Of a DNA stretch of 64,000 bases, positions 1 through 8,048 are shown piece by piece. A program made the position numbers and the translations under genes. Each line of letters starts with the position of its first letter. Position 1 is the stretch's first letter. Location of the stretch: NCBI GenBank assembly GCA_029861865.1, contig JAOTYL010000005.1:124001-188000 (forward strand), given 5' to 3'. The notes below the pieces were generated by a model. The model was not told where the DNA came from, did no database searches, and worked only from the letters and a program-made list of their open reading frames with translations. This DNA is from Myxococcales bacterium. Lineage in GTDB: Bacteria; Myxococcota_A; Polyangia; Polyangiales; Houyiibacteriaceae.

Positions 1-1641
1 CTCGGCTCGGTGAAGGAAGGACTTCGCCATCGCTCGCACGAGAATGGGATTGCGCTCGATGCGCGGCCGATCGAGCTCGATCGCGCGGCGGAAAGCCGGC
101 AAGGCCAGCGCGTACTGTTTTCCGCGCGCAAAAGCCATTCCGATTCCGATCAGCGGGACCACCCATCCCGCACGCCGTCTCGCTGCGGATTCGAACCGCG
201 CGACGGCCCAGTTGATGCGTCCGAGCAGAAGCCACAGGCGCCCCATGAAATAGTCGCGCCAGCCGAGCACGATCGTGGGCAAACTGTCGCGGGAGCCCTG
301 GCGGGGTGCTGGCTTGTTACCGACTTCCGACCAATCGATCTCCGCCACTTCCTCACCGCGAAGCTCCATACGTGCCGCGATCGCAGAGAGCGCGTCTTCG
401 ATCGCGGCCCGCAGCGCAGGCACCGAGGTGGTGTTGTAGCGTTCGCCGAGCTCATCGAGCACGCGCCCGTCACTGATGCGAGTCAACGTGCGGGCGGCTT
501 GAACGGCGATCCCGATATCCGAATGATCGAGAAATCGAACGACCAGCTCGCTGTTCTCGGACGACCCCAAGCTCTCCATGGCTTCGAGGGCGTGTAGGAT
601 CGAAGCGGGTTGGTCCTCTTGAAGAAGGCTCCGTACTTCTGGAAGACCGCGACAGTCTCCATGCATCCCGAGGGCGCCTGCTAGGGCTACCCGCTCTTCA
701 CTGACGATGCTTCGTTCGAACCGCTCGACGAGCGCAGGGTGCGCCCGTGGATCGTCGATGCCGCCGAGGACGCGGGCCGCCTCGGCCAGGAGCTCGCCCC
801 GCGCGGACTCGATCACGGCTACGAGAGTAGGAACCAGGCGTCGATCGGTCGCATTACGGAACGACGCCAAGAGCCCGACCCGAGACTCTCGAGGAACGCA
901 TCCGTCGTTTCCTTCGATGATCGCGTTGATGTGATGCATCACCATTGCAGGTAGCTCGGGCGTGCGCATCAACAGGAGCGCTCGATCGTCCCCTGGGAGC
1001 ACGTGAATGGGCTCGACATCCAACAGCCCATCCCAGAAGCTTCGAACCGCTTCCTTGATCTCGGCGGCGAGTCGCTTCCAACGCTCGTGTTCGCTGCGTG
1101 CTTTGCGACCGGGTGCACCTGGAAGCTCGGTGCGCAATCGAGCCAGCTCGTACCCGATTTCCACGTCCCGAAGCTCGGTGATCGTTTGAGTCGCCGCTCG
1201 AAGAGCATCATTCGGTACGCCACGTCGGTCGCGGAGACGCTCACCCAGTCGTTTGAGAGCCGCGCGCCGCTGTTTGCGGGAGCCCGCGCGAAGCACCGCC
1301 AGAATCGTGGGGACGTCGTCGATCTGATCGACCGAGATATCTCCCGTACCGGTTGCCGACAGCCGCCCGAGAAAGGACGGATCGGCGGCGCCTTCAGGCG
1401 GCGGCCGGACCGATGGGTGTCGCGCCGCCTCGGGGTGGAGGCTTTCAGTCCCGATCTCCTCGATGTCGTTCGTGGCGGTGGCGCGCACCAGCTCGCGCGC
1501 CACCTCGCGGTCGTCTGCATCCGCCGCGCACCCGAGCTCTTCTCGAGGGTCTCCGCACTCCGTGCTGGCGATGCCTTCGCGGAGGAAGTGCTCGAGGGCG
1601 GTCCAGTTCGGCGTGGTTTTGCGGTTCACGGGCTTCTTCAA
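1..1641 (-). CDS. HEAT/TPR-repeat protein, 3' end outside window
   Basis: The minus frame is open from a TTG at 1641 to the first base of the window (547 codons, no stop), so the C-terminus is missing. Roughly residues 75-400 are short amphipathic helix pairs of HEAT type, with motifs such as VLGGIDDPRAHPALVERF. From about residue 458 the pattern becomes TPR-like (ALALPAFRRAIELDRP). No signal peptide or membrane segment is seen, so it is probably a cytoplasmic scaffold; partner unknown. The TTG was chosen because GAGG lies 7 bases before it; an in-frame GTG at 1629 is the alternative. It begins 36 bp after the RES toxin gene and may be co-transcribed with the toxin-antitoxin pair. Confidence 0.75.
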   Translation of the reverse strand, partial: MKKPVNRKTTPNWTALEHFLREGIASTECGDPREELGCAADADDREVARELVRATATNDIEEIGTESLHPEAARHPSVRPPPEGAADPSFLGRLSATGTGDISVDQIDDVPTILAVLRAGSRKQRRAALKRLGERLRDRRGVPNDALRAATQTITELRDVEIGYELARLRTELPGAPGRKARSEHERWKRLAAEIKEAVRSFWDGLLDVEPIHVLPGDDRALLLMRTPELPAMVMHHINAIIEGNDGCVPRESRVGLLASFRNATDRRLVPTLVAVIESARGELLAEAARVLGGIDDPRAHPALVERFERSIVSEERVALAGALGMHGDCRGLPEVRSLLQEDQPASILHALEAMESLGSSENSELVVRFLDHSDIGIAVQAARTLTRISDGRVLDELGERYNTTSVPALRAAIEDALSAIAARMELRGEEVAEIDWSEVGNKPAPRQGSRDSLPTIVLGWRDYFMGRLWLLLGRINWAVARFESAARRRAGWVVPLIGIGMAFARGKQYALALPAFRRAIELDRPRIERNPILVRAMAKSFLHRAE

Positions 1642-1676
1642 GGATAAACCTCGCGCGCGGTTTTCGCCCGAAACCG

Positions 1677-2144
1677 TCAGGTCGGGAACCGGAACAACCG
1701 TGGGTCGAAGGAAAACGGCTCCCTCGACTCGATCGAGAGCCTCTCGTGCTTGGGATGGTTGGGGTTGAGCAGAATGTTGTGCTCCTGCGGAATCACCGCC
1801 GACGGCACCTTCATCGCCAGCGAACGTCCCTCAAGGATCCATGCCTTTCCCAGGTCTTGGAGCAACCGTTGGGAGCGGGCGGCACGCCAGTTCTTGGGGA
1901 GCTCGGAGGGGGGAAGGATTTCGACGTCGCGATCCGGCACGTCAATGGTGAGCGCCAGTCGATCGGGCCGTAGTTGTGCAGGTTCGAGGTGGACGAGGTT
2001 CTCGAGCACTGCCAGCGAAAGGTGCTCCGAGGTGTAGACCACGGCCAGGCCTGGAGGATTCCACCGCCCACCAAACAGGCGGGCGCCTTCCCCATTCAAC
2101 GACGACTTGACGTGCTTTGGTGCAGACAGTCGGTAGACCCGCAC
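1677..2144 (-). CDS. RES-domain toxin of an Xre-RES pair
   Basis: This 155-residue protein has the RES-family layout: an early R-V-Y-R-L-S segment, the GGRWN motif near residue 25, and Y-T-S-E-H-L-S-L-A-V-L-E near residues 37-48, which carries the conserved Ser and Glu. Length is normal for the family. Characterised RES toxins (for example MbcT) degrade NAD+. The GTG start overlaps the stop of the upstream antitoxin by one base (TAGTG), indicating translational coupling in the usual antitoxin-then-toxin order. No key motif appears broken, so the toxin is probably functional; activity is inferred from the family. Confidence 0.9.
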   Translation of the reverse strand: MRVYRLSAPKHVKSSLNGEGARLFGGRWNPPGLAVVYTSEHLSLAVLENLVHLEPAQLRPDRLALTIDVPDRDVEILPPSELPKNWRAARSQRLLQDLGKAWILEGRSLAMKVPSAVIPQEHNILLNPNHPKHERLSIESREPFSFDPRLFRFPT

Positions 2145-2599
2145 TAGGTGTACACCCCGTACTCGATTCGCCCGAGCAAAGTGCGCACCTGCTCTTCGCC
2201 GACCTCGGTGTCCAAGATCGCGAATGGCGCAGCGCCGGAAAGCGCGCGATTCGGTGTGCGCAACCAGTCCACCGCGGTCTCACGGCTCTCGAACACTTCC
2301 GTCGCTCGCGCTACCGCCCGCGCGATGCGATAGAGCCGGTCGGACTGAGGGAGCGATAGCGCTTCGTCCTTTCTGGCCTTTCGGGCCCACGTACGCTCGG
2401 GGAGCGAGATGAGCTCCAGCAAGGATTTCAGCGGAACCCCGGTGTTGTCGGCGATCGCGGTGAGTGTGCTCGGCTGAAAGCCCCTGCGGATCAGCGACAC
2501 CCAGGCGTCTGGCGTGCGCCGCCGGGTCTTGAGCGTCTTCATGCCGCCGAGAAGCCGATACGTTTCGTGATATAGATCTGCGGTGCCTGCTGCTGCCAT
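2144..2599 (-). CDS. Xre/MbcA/ParS-type antitoxin of the RES toxin
   Basis: This 151-residue protein has an N-terminal helical DNA-binding region (about residues 30-75) and a C-terminal toxin-binding domain with the family signature TPNRALSGAAP, then LLGRIEYGVYT at the very end. It should neutralise the RES protein encoded directly downstream and repress its own promoter. The ATG sits inside the palindrome TGCCATTTGGCA, and a -10-like box ends only 5 bases before it, so the mRNA is probably leaderless. The C-terminal tail is the part that plugs the toxin site in known structures of this family. Confidence 0.88.
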   Translation of the reverse strand: MAAAGTADLYHETYRLLGGMKTLKTRRRTPDAWVSLIRRGFQPSTLTAIADNTGVPLKSLLELISLPERTWARKARKDEALSLPQSDRLYRIARAVARATEVFESRETAVDWLRTPNRALSGAAPFAILDTEVGEEQVRTLLGRIEYGVYT

Positions 2600-2626
2600 T
2601 TGGCATTATCCTAGTGCCATTTGGCC
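2594..2626. promoter_or_regulatory. Two palindromic operators of the Xre-RES operon
   Basis: TGCCATTTGGCA at 2594-2605 is a perfect 5-bp palindrome with a 2-base centre. TGCCATTTGGCC at 2615-2626 is a second copy with one outer mismatch. Centres are 21 bp apart, two helical turns, so two dimers would sit on the same DNA face. One site covers the antitoxin start codon, the other the spacer between the -35 and -10 boxes. This is the arrangement expected for autorepression; binding itself is inferred. Confidence 0.6.
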
Positions 2627-2635
2627 ATCCGTCAA
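2605..2635 (-). promoter_or_regulatory. Probable promoter of the Xre-RES operon
   Basis: On the minus strand TTGACG (2635-2630) precedes two candidate -10 boxes: TAGGAT (2613-2608, spacer 16) and GATAAT (2610-2605, spacer 19). With GATAAT the transcript would start at or next to the antitoxin ATG, with no room for a ribosome-binding site. The operators above overlap these boxes. Confidence 0.5.
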
Positions 2636-2707
2636 GCTGGTGCCTGAGTCTCCGAAAGACCAAGCCTCTTGTCGCGTGGTCACGTCTCCTGGTACGGTGT
2701 GCCGACG

Positions 2708-3034
2708 ATGAAGGCAATCAGTGCGGTGCTATGCGCGCTTGCGATCGGTCTGGCGTTGTTCTCCCCCCTATCGGAAATCGGTCCGAACGAGGTGAGCGCG
2801 GGCGGTTGCTACGAGATCTCGGGCAAGTCCCGAAACCTCGGGAGCGGCTGGGCGCATATCGTCATCGTCAAGAACAACTGTGAGTACTGGCTTCAGTGCA
2901 CGGTCTGGACGGACGTCAACCCCCGGCCTCCCGTGATGCTGACGGTCGGCCCCGACATGAGCGAGGAAGCGCAGACCACGGGCGACTCGGAACAGCAAGA
3001 GTTCGAGCCGTTCGGGAGCTGCCGCCGCAAATAA
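2708..3034 (+). CDS. Small secreted Cys-containing protein
   Basis: The protein is 108 residues from the ATG at 2708, which opens a normal signal peptide (MKAISAVLCALAIGLALFSP). The mature part has four cysteines (GGCY, NNC, LQC, GSC), which could form two disulfides, and ends in a basic CRRK. I do not recognise the family. A longer reading from 2669 would bury the signal peptide, so I rejected it. Its 3' end faces the uracil-DNA glycosylase gene across 13 bp. Confidence 0.7.
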   Translation: MKAISAVLCALAIGLALFSPLSEIGPNEVSAGGCYEISGKSRNLGSGWAHIVIVKNNCEYWLQCTVWTDVNPRPPVMLTVGPDMSEEAQTTGDSEQQEFEPFGSCRRK

Positions 3035-3047
3035 AAGAAACGGTCCC

Positions 3048-3773
3048 TCAAACTTGCCGGTTGAGCTTTCGAAGGACTTCTTGAAGGTCTTCCCAGACAG
3101 GCTTTTTGAACTGCGGGCTCCGCAACAGAAAAGCCGGGTGGTACGTCGGCATCACCGGGATGCCGCGCCATTCGCCCCAGATTCCCCTCCATTTCCCAGA
3201 CGGCGGGACGCACCGAAGGTTTTCGGCGGCGCACCGACCAAGCGCGACGATCACTTTCGGCGATACGGCCTCCAGCTGCGGCACCAGGAAGTGAGCGCAT
3301 GCGACGGCCTCCGTTGGGAGCGGAGTTCGGTTCTCGGGAGGACGGCACTTGACGACGTTGCAGATGTAGACGCCTTCTCGGTCGTATCCCATCGCGGCGA
3401 TCATTCGATCGAGAAGCTGTCCTGCGCGGCCGACGAAGGGCAAGCCCTGCTGATCCTCGTGAAAGCCTGGGCCCTCTCCTACGAACACCAGATTGGTGTC
3501 GGGTGTGCCGCGCGCGAACACGCTCTTGGTCCGACTTCGATGAAGCTCACAACGAGTGCACTCAGCCGCCTCTGAGGCGAGGGTTTGTAGCCGTGTGTGG
3601 GAATCCGGCACGATGGCCGGGGCTCCAGTATCTGCCTCGGGCTCCAACGCTGACGTAGCTCGGCGAAGCTCGACGGCGGGGAATCCACTGCCCCCAAGCG
3701 CGTCTTCCCAGCGCAAGAGCTCCTGCGCGCTGGCTACCAGCGATGCGAGCTCTTCGTCGGGTCCGTTAGCCAC
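3048..3773 (-). CDS. Type 4 (Fe-S) uracil-DNA glycosylase
   Basis: It removes uracil from DNA in base-excision repair. In the 241-residue reading the family 4 landmarks are present: an iron-sulfur pair CTRC, motif GEGPG followed by ED and GLPFVG, the segment CNVVKCRPPENR, a further Cys in VACAH, and the C-terminal HPAFLLR motif. Two acidic residues often found after GEGPG are Phe-His here. The start is uncertain: I chose GTG at 3773, where the protein begins with the typical acidic helix (DEELASLVASAQEL) and a TATACT box lies 9 bases upstream. GTG at 3839 would add 22 residues. Confidence 0.88.
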   Translation of the reverse strand: MANGPDEELASLVASAQELLRWEDALGGSGFPAVELRRATSALEPEADTGAPAIVPDSHTRLQTLASEAAECTRCELHRSRTKSVFARGTPDTNLVFVGEGPGFHEDQQGLPFVGRAGQLLDRMIAAMGYDREGVYICNVVKCRPPENRTPLPTEAVACAHFLVPQLEAVSPKVIVALGRCAAENLRCVPPSGKWRGIWGEWRGIPVMPTYHPAFLLRSPQFKKPVWEDLQEVLRKLNRQV

Positions 3774-3799
3774 GTTGGGGCGAGTATAGGCCGGTTTCG

Positions 3800-3829
3800 T
3801 TGACTTGGCCGCGGTGGGGTCGTTAAACT
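3800..3829 (+). promoter_or_regulatory. Probable promoter of the PP2C gene
   Basis: TTGACT (3800-3805), an 18-bp spacer and TAAACT (3824-3829) lie 25 bp before the ATG at 3855. The leader contains GAGGG. The site lies between the divergent glycosylase and phosphatase genes. Confidence 0.4.
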
Positions 3830-3854
3830 CGGATCGCACGAGGGTTTTTGGGGT

Positions 3855-4631
3855 ATGTCACGGGCACGAGTTCTCGCCATTGGGGACACGCACATCGGGA
3901 TGAAGCGAACTCACAACGAGGACAGCTTCATGCTCGCCGATGAGGACAATCTCTACGTCGTGGCCGACGGCATGGGTGGCCATGCCTCTGGTGAGGTTGC
4001 AAGTCGCATGGCGATCGAGACCCTACGCGAGTTCTTCCGCGCGACCAGCGCAGACCCTGAAGCGACTTGGCCCTACAAGATGGATAAGGCACGAGGGTAT
4101 GAAGAGAATCGCCTCATCACCGGCATCAAGCTCGCCAATTTGCGCATCTACGAAGCCGCCCAGAAGGATCCCCAGATGCATAGTATGGGGACCACCGTCG
4201 CCGGCATTCTGGTCGTCGAGGACGGCGTGCTCATCGCGCACGTGGGCGACAGCCGCGTCTATCGTATCCGCGAAGGGAAGCTGGAGCAGCTCACGAGCGA
4301 CCATTCGTTACTCAACGACTACATCAAGATGAAGCGCCTCTCCGAAGAGGAGATCGAGAGCTTTCCGCTCAAGAACGTCATTGTTCGAGCCCTCGGGATG
4401 AAGTCCACCGTCAAGGTCGACACTGTGCTCGACCGCCCCGAAATCGGCGACATCTACGTGCTCTGCAGCGATGGTCTGTGTGGCCCGGTCACCGACGAGG
4501 ACATCCACCGGATCGTCCATTCGCAACCGGATCTGCAAACAGCCGCAAACCGATTGATCGAAGAAGCGAACAACAACGGTGGGCCCGACAACATCACGGT
4601 CGTGCTGGCCAAGGTGATGGGGCTCAGCTGA
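3855..4631 (+). CDS. PP2C-family Ser/Thr protein phosphatase
   Basis: This 258-residue cytosolic phosphatase removes phosphate from Ser/Thr, usually opposing Hanks-type kinases, which are abundant in myxobacteria. The metal-binding motifs are intact: N-E-D near residue 22, VADGMGGHASGE near 36-47, HVGDSR near 129 and GPDNITVV near 244. It is a single-domain protein of the usual Stp length with no membrane segment. No kinase gene adjoins it, so the substrate cannot be read from context. Confidence 0.93.
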   Translation: MSRARVLAIGDTHIGMKRTHNEDSFMLADEDNLYVVADGMGGHASGEVASRMAIETLREFFRATSADPEATWPYKMDKARGYEENRLITGIKLANLRIYEAAQKDPQMHSMGTTVAGILVVEDGVLIAHVGDSRVYRIREGKLEQLTSDHSLLNDYIKMKRLSEEEIESFPLKNVIVRALGMKSTVKVDTVLDRPEIGDIYVLCSDGLCGPVTDEDIHRIVHSQPDLQTAANRLIEEANNNGGPDNITVVLAKVMGLS

Positions 4632-4747
4632 ATTGACAAATCAGGAGATCTCGGTGCCTCCACGACTTCTGCCTCCGGAGACCAATCCACCCACTTTACC
4701 TTGGGTTTTCCGCGGTTTCATGATTCCTACGACTGTGCCGTAGCGCG

Positions 4748-4765
4748 CGGAAATGTTCCGTTTTT
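4748..4765 (+). terminator. Possible intrinsic terminator
   Basis: CGGAA-ATG-TTCCG followed by TTTTT lies 117 bp after the phosphatase stop. The stem is short (5 bp), so this is weak. The rest of the 277-bp gap before the phosphofructokinase start shows no convincing gene. Confidence 0.3.
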
Positions 4766-4869
4766 CGCGCTCACGGGATGAGTGATCCCACCCCACATCG
4801 GGTGGCTTGCTCGGCATGTGTTGGATGATCCGGAGGCATCTCCATCGGCTTGCAACCAACTTCGTAGTC

Positions 4870-4898
4870 TTACCAAACACGCCCGGATCCCCTATCAT
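4870..4898 (+). promoter_or_regulatory. Possible promoter of the phosphofructokinase gene
   Basis: TTACCA (4870-4875), a 17-bp spacer and TATCAT (4893-4898) end 10 bases before the ATG at 4909. The leader would be at most a few bases, matching the absence of a ribosome-binding site. Confidence 0.35.
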
Positions 4899-4908
4899 TC
4901 GCGGGTCG

Positions 4909-6198
4909 ATGCCGACCGCGCGCGAATTGGAAGTTCCTACCCTCGGCCCCTGCCGTTTCGAATCACCGCTGCACGTGAAGGGGCGGCGCTTTGAGGATGA
5001 ATCGACTCGCGTCCGCCTTTTGCGTCACACCACCGCCCAACCATCGAAGGCGAGTGAGCTCTCACTCGAATGCGCGGGCGCGCGTCGCCGGCTCTTTTTC
5101 GATCCGCCACGAACAACAGCGGCGTTTGTCACTTGCGGCGGGCTTTCCCCGGGACTCAACAATGTGATCCGCTCGGGGTTCCTCGAGCTCAAGCACAACT
5201 ATGGGGTCGAGCGTGTGTTGGGGATACGCAACGGCTATTCCGGACTCAATCCAGAGTCAGACCTTCCCCCAGAGCCCATCACCCCGGACTTCGTCCGCAA
5301 CATCAACTACCTTGGCGGCACGGTGCTTGGAAGCTCTCGAGGTGCGCAAGAGCCCGCACGCATGGTCGACTTCATGGAGTCGCAAGGAATCGACATCCTG
5401 TTCTGCATTGGTGGGGATGGCACGCAGCGCGGCGCGCACGCGATCGCCGACGAGCTCGCAAAGCGAGGCCATCCGAGGTCGATCATTGGCATTCCAAAGA
5501 CGATCGACAACGATGTTCGGTTCGTGGACCTCAGCTTCGGTTTCCTCACCGCTCTCGAGGAGGCGAGCGAGGTCTTGCGTGGCGCGCACGTGGAGGCCGT
5601 CGGCGCCCGCAACGGCGTGGGCCTAGTCAAACTCATGGGCCGCGAGGCAGGCTTCATCGCCGTGGGCGCCGCACTCGCAAGCCAGGAGTCCAACTTCGTC
5701 CTCGTGCCCGAGGTCCCGTTTCCGCTCGACGGCGAGGGCGGATTTCTCGATGCGCTCGAGCAACGAATCTTGGCAAGAAAACATGCGTTGGTGGTCGTCG
5801 CGGAAGGTGCCGGCCAACATCTTTTCGCGCCGACCGAGGTTCGACTGGACGCTTCCGGAAACCGCCGCTTCGAGGATATTGGTATCTTCCTCAAGGAGCG
5901 CATTGCGGCTCACTTCAAGGAACGCAACCTGGAACTGAACCTCAAGTACATCGATCCGAGCTACGCGATCCGCAGTGTCCCAGCCAACGCATGGGATCGG
6001 GTCCTGACCGACCGCATGGCGCGCGGGGCAGTCCACGCAGCCATGGCCGGAAAGACCAATACGATGATGGGGTACTGGAACCAAGAAATCGTTCACGTAC
6101 CCATCTCCACCGCCATTAAGAAGAAGAGGCGCCTCCGACTCGATAGCGACATCTGGAACGCCGTGCTCGCGACCACCGGCCAGCCGAATTGGCACTAG
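4909..6198 (+). CDS. 6-phosphofructokinase, long clade X type
   Basis: It phosphorylates fructose 6-phosphate in glycolysis. The 429-residue protein is longer than the roughly 320-residue E. coli type and has an N-terminal extension of about 80 residues. Key motifs: CGGLSPGLNNVIR, GGDGTQRGA (Gly after GGD, typical of ATP users), and PKTIDND, whose Lys replaces the Gly of classical ATP enzymes. That combination marks the clade X group found in plants, trypanosomes and some bacteria, so ATP is the likely phosphate donor. The ATG at 4909 was chosen because the reading upstream to 4807 lacks family-like sequence and a -10-like box lies just before it. Confidence 0.88.
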   Translation: MPTARELEVPTLGPCRFESPLHVKGRRFEDESTRVRLLRHTTAQPSKASELSLECAGARRRLFFDPPRTTAAFVTCGGLSPGLNNVIRSGFLELKHNYGVERVLGIRNGYSGLNPESDLPPEPITPDFVRNINYLGGTVLGSSRGAQEPARMVDFMESQGIDILFCIGGDGTQRGAHAIADELAKRGHPRSIIGIPKTIDNDVRFVDLSFGFLTALEEASEVLRGAHVEAVGARNGVGLVKLMGREAGFIAVGAALASQESNFVLVPEVPFPLDGEGGFLDALEQRILARKHALVVVAEGAGQHLFAPTEVRLDASGNRRFEDIGIFLKERIAAHFKERNLELNLKYIDPSYAIRSVPANAWDRVLTDRMARGAVHAAMAGKTNTMMGYWNQEIVHVPISTAIKKKRRLRLDSDIWNAVLATTGQPNWH

Positions 6199-6224
6199 TC
6201 TCTGCGAGGCTAGAACATCGAACG

Positions 6225-6638
6225 ATGAAGCTCTTCAGTGACACGATTACGCTTTCGACGCGCCGCGAGCGTGAGCTCGTCGACGTGACGGTCGAGGCGC
6301 AGCAGCTCGTGCAGCTATCCGGCGTTCGCGAGGGGGTCTGCGCGATGTACGCCCACGGCGCGACGGCAGCGCTGATGGTCCAGGAGAACGCAGACCCCAA
6401 CATCGGCCGCGATGTCGTCAACTGCCTCGACAAACTCGTTCCCAAAGGGGTCTGGCTTCACGATCGGATCGATGGCAACGGAGCCTCACATATTCAAGCG
6501 GGTATCGTCGGGCCGAGCGAAACGATCCCGATTCGCGAAGGCCAGCTCGATCTCTCGACGTGGCAGAACGTCTTCTTCTGCGAGTTTGACGGCCCGCGTC
6601 GACGACGGACCATAGCGATCACCATCCTCGGGGAGTGA
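6225..6638 (+). CDS. YjbQ/UPF0047 family protein
   Basis: This 137-residue single-domain protein has the family landmarks: YAHGATAALMVQENAD (usually an H-T-T-A-A-L run), HIQAGIVGPSETIPI, and the closing WQNVFFCEFDGPR. Related proteins were called secondary thiamine-phosphate synthases, but their physiological role is not settled. It is probably cytosolic. The gene follows the phosphofructokinase by 26 bp on the same strand and may share its transcript; the pairing has no obvious metabolic meaning. Confidence 0.88.
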   Translation: MKLFSDTITLSTRRERELVDVTVEAQQLVQLSGVREGVCAMYAHGATAALMVQENADPNIGRDVVNCLDKLVPKGVWLHDRIDGNGASHIQAGIVGPSETIPIREGQLDLSTWQNVFFCEFDGPRRRRTIAITILGE

Positions 6639-6679
6639 ACGCCGCACGCGTGCCGCGCATGGCGGGCACGTGGTCACTC

Positions 6680-6692
6680 GGGGGCAGCCCCC
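6680..6692. terminator. GC hairpin between convergent genes
   Basis: GGGGGC-A-GCCCCC lies between the convergent yjbQ-like and DUF1772 genes, followed by a further CCGGGG palindrome. There is no T run on either side, so it is at best a weak bidirectional terminator. Confidence 0.25.
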
Positions 6693-6726
6693 CGGGGCCA
6701 AGTCTATGCGGGGTCGGGATTCGGGC

Positions 6727-7230
6727 TCACGTGGCCGGAAGTCTCATCAACACGACCAGCAGCAAAAGCATCGTCACAACCGCAAATGCCGTTCGGATTC
6801 GGTTCGAGCGATTCCAGCGCGCCTCAAAGTGCTCTCGAGCTTGCTTTTGCTCGACCGCGCCGGTGGCAGCTACCTCTATGCTTTGGATCTCGTTATTGAG
6901 CGGGATGTTGACTCGTGCCGTCGTCAGCTGCACACCGAAAAGGTAGACTGCGGCGGCTGCGACGAGCAGCCCACGTGTGAGGCCATCTTGCTGCTGGAAA
7001 CCCATCGCGAGCGCCAAGAGGAGTGCAACGACGGAACCAAGCCAAACCAGCATGAACAAGGGTTGCCGGTCCTGAATCACGCGATCCATGACCTGAAAGG
7101 CACGGATGAACTCGCGGTCGCTGAGGTTTTCCAACCCGGGCATCGCAACGACAGCAAACGCGAACAAGAAGCCTGCGACTAAGGCGCACAGCCCCGCCGC
7201 CACGAGTACTACGAGGTGAAAGAGCTCCAT
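6727..7230 (-). CDS. DUF1772-type integral membrane protein
   Basis: The 167-residue protein has four hydrophobic segments at about residues 3-28, 60-80, 86-103 and 145-163, with the soluble stretch NIPLNNEIQS between the third and fourth. That layout and the late N-x-P-L-N motif match the DUF1772 (anthrone-oxygenase-like) family; biochemical role in bacteria is unknown. I start at the ATG at 7230, which begins directly before the first helix (MELFHLVVLV). The frame stays open to 7449 and could add 73 non-family residues. The remaining gap to 7507 shows no other gene. Confidence 0.75.
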   Translation of the reverse strand: MELFHLVVLVAAGLCALVAGFLFAFAVVAMPGLENLSDREFIRAFQVMDRVIQDRQPLFMLVWLGSVVALLLALAMGFQQQDGLTRGLLVAAAAVYLFGVQLTTARVNIPLNNEIQSIEVAATGAVEQKQAREHFEARWNRSNRIRTAFAVVTMLLLLVVLMRLPAT

Positions 7231-7507
7231 ATCGCATCGATACCAGGCCGAGCGTCGTCGGACTAGCCCAAGGGTGAGCTCGAGGAAGCCGGCGCGATTT
7301 CTCGCACCCGAAAGGGGCGCCGGACCCACTACGCGGTCAACGAGCGCCTGCCGATGCGCCATCCCATCGAGAAAGACCACTCCGTGGGCGAGCTCATGAA
7401 GCTCGTCGGTTCCTAGCCTCGCGGCTTCCGTGTTTTTGATACTTTCCACGCATCGCGATACGGCGGCAATGCTGGCCGCGATCGCTATCCTGGACTAGAA
7501 GCCGATC

Positions 7508-8035
7508 ATGGTCAGGTATGACGCGTCGACGGGGGAATGCCTCGTATTTGCGTTTCGGGAGGGACTGCTATCTCGGGCGGCCCATGATCTCGAGATCCGC
7601 GTCGAGCAGTTTGAAATCCGGGTGGACGATACGTCTCATCAGATCGAGGCGACATTCAGGGCGAACAGCCCACGTGTTATCAGTGCGAAGCTCGATGGCC
7701 AGCCAGAAGAACTGTCAGAGCGTGACATAGAGAAAATTCACAACCATATCGCGGAAGATGTTCTTCATGCGCAACAGTTTCCCGAAGTGAGCTTTGCTTC
7801 GTCCGAGGTGGAAGAGGTCGATGGCGGATTTCGCGTTCAGGGCTCGTTGAACTTGCACGGACAGGTCGGGGCAATCGGCGCGGACATTCGTTCTGACGGC
7901 GGGCGATGGACCACGGAGGTCTTGATCGATCAAAGGGACTACGGGATCAAGCCTTTCCGCGCTCTGTTCGGTCTGATTCGCATCAAGCCGCTTGTCCGGG
8001 TTCGGGTTTCGGTGCCGCAAGTCGCTCGTGAATGA
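7508..8035 (+). CDS. YceI-like lipocalin-fold protein
   Basis: The 175-residue protein follows the YceI pattern: a beta-rich chain with H-D-L-E near residue 26, FRANSP, HNHIAEDVLHAQQFPEVSFAS (residues about 78-98) and the closing D-Y-G-I-K-P-F-R-A-L-F-G-L-I segment. Members bind isoprenoid-like amphiphiles in a beta-barrel pocket. Unlike E. coli YceI it lacks a signal peptide, so it is probably cytosolic. Its 3' end faces the nucleotidyltransferase gene across 13 bp. Confidence 0.85.
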   Translation: MVRYDASTGECLVFAFREGLLSRAAHDLEIRVEQFEIRVDDTSHQIEATFRANSPRVISAKLDGQPEELSERDIEKIHNHIAEDVLHAQQFPEVSFASSEVEEVDGGFRVQGSLNLHGQVGAIGADIRSDGGRWTTEVLIDQRDYGIKPFRALFGLIRIKPLVRVRVSVPQVARE

Positions 8036-8048
8036 ACTGCAGGGCGGG

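Noticed and set aside
180-195. GGATTCGAACC, resembling a tRNA T-arm on the minus strand
   Set aside because: It lies inside an intact HEAT/TPR reading frame and no acceptor, D or anticodon arm can be built around it.
7231-7449. 73-residue N-terminal extension of the DUF1772 protein
   Set aside because: The frame is open but the family begins at the first membrane helix; the extra part shows no signal or family pattern.
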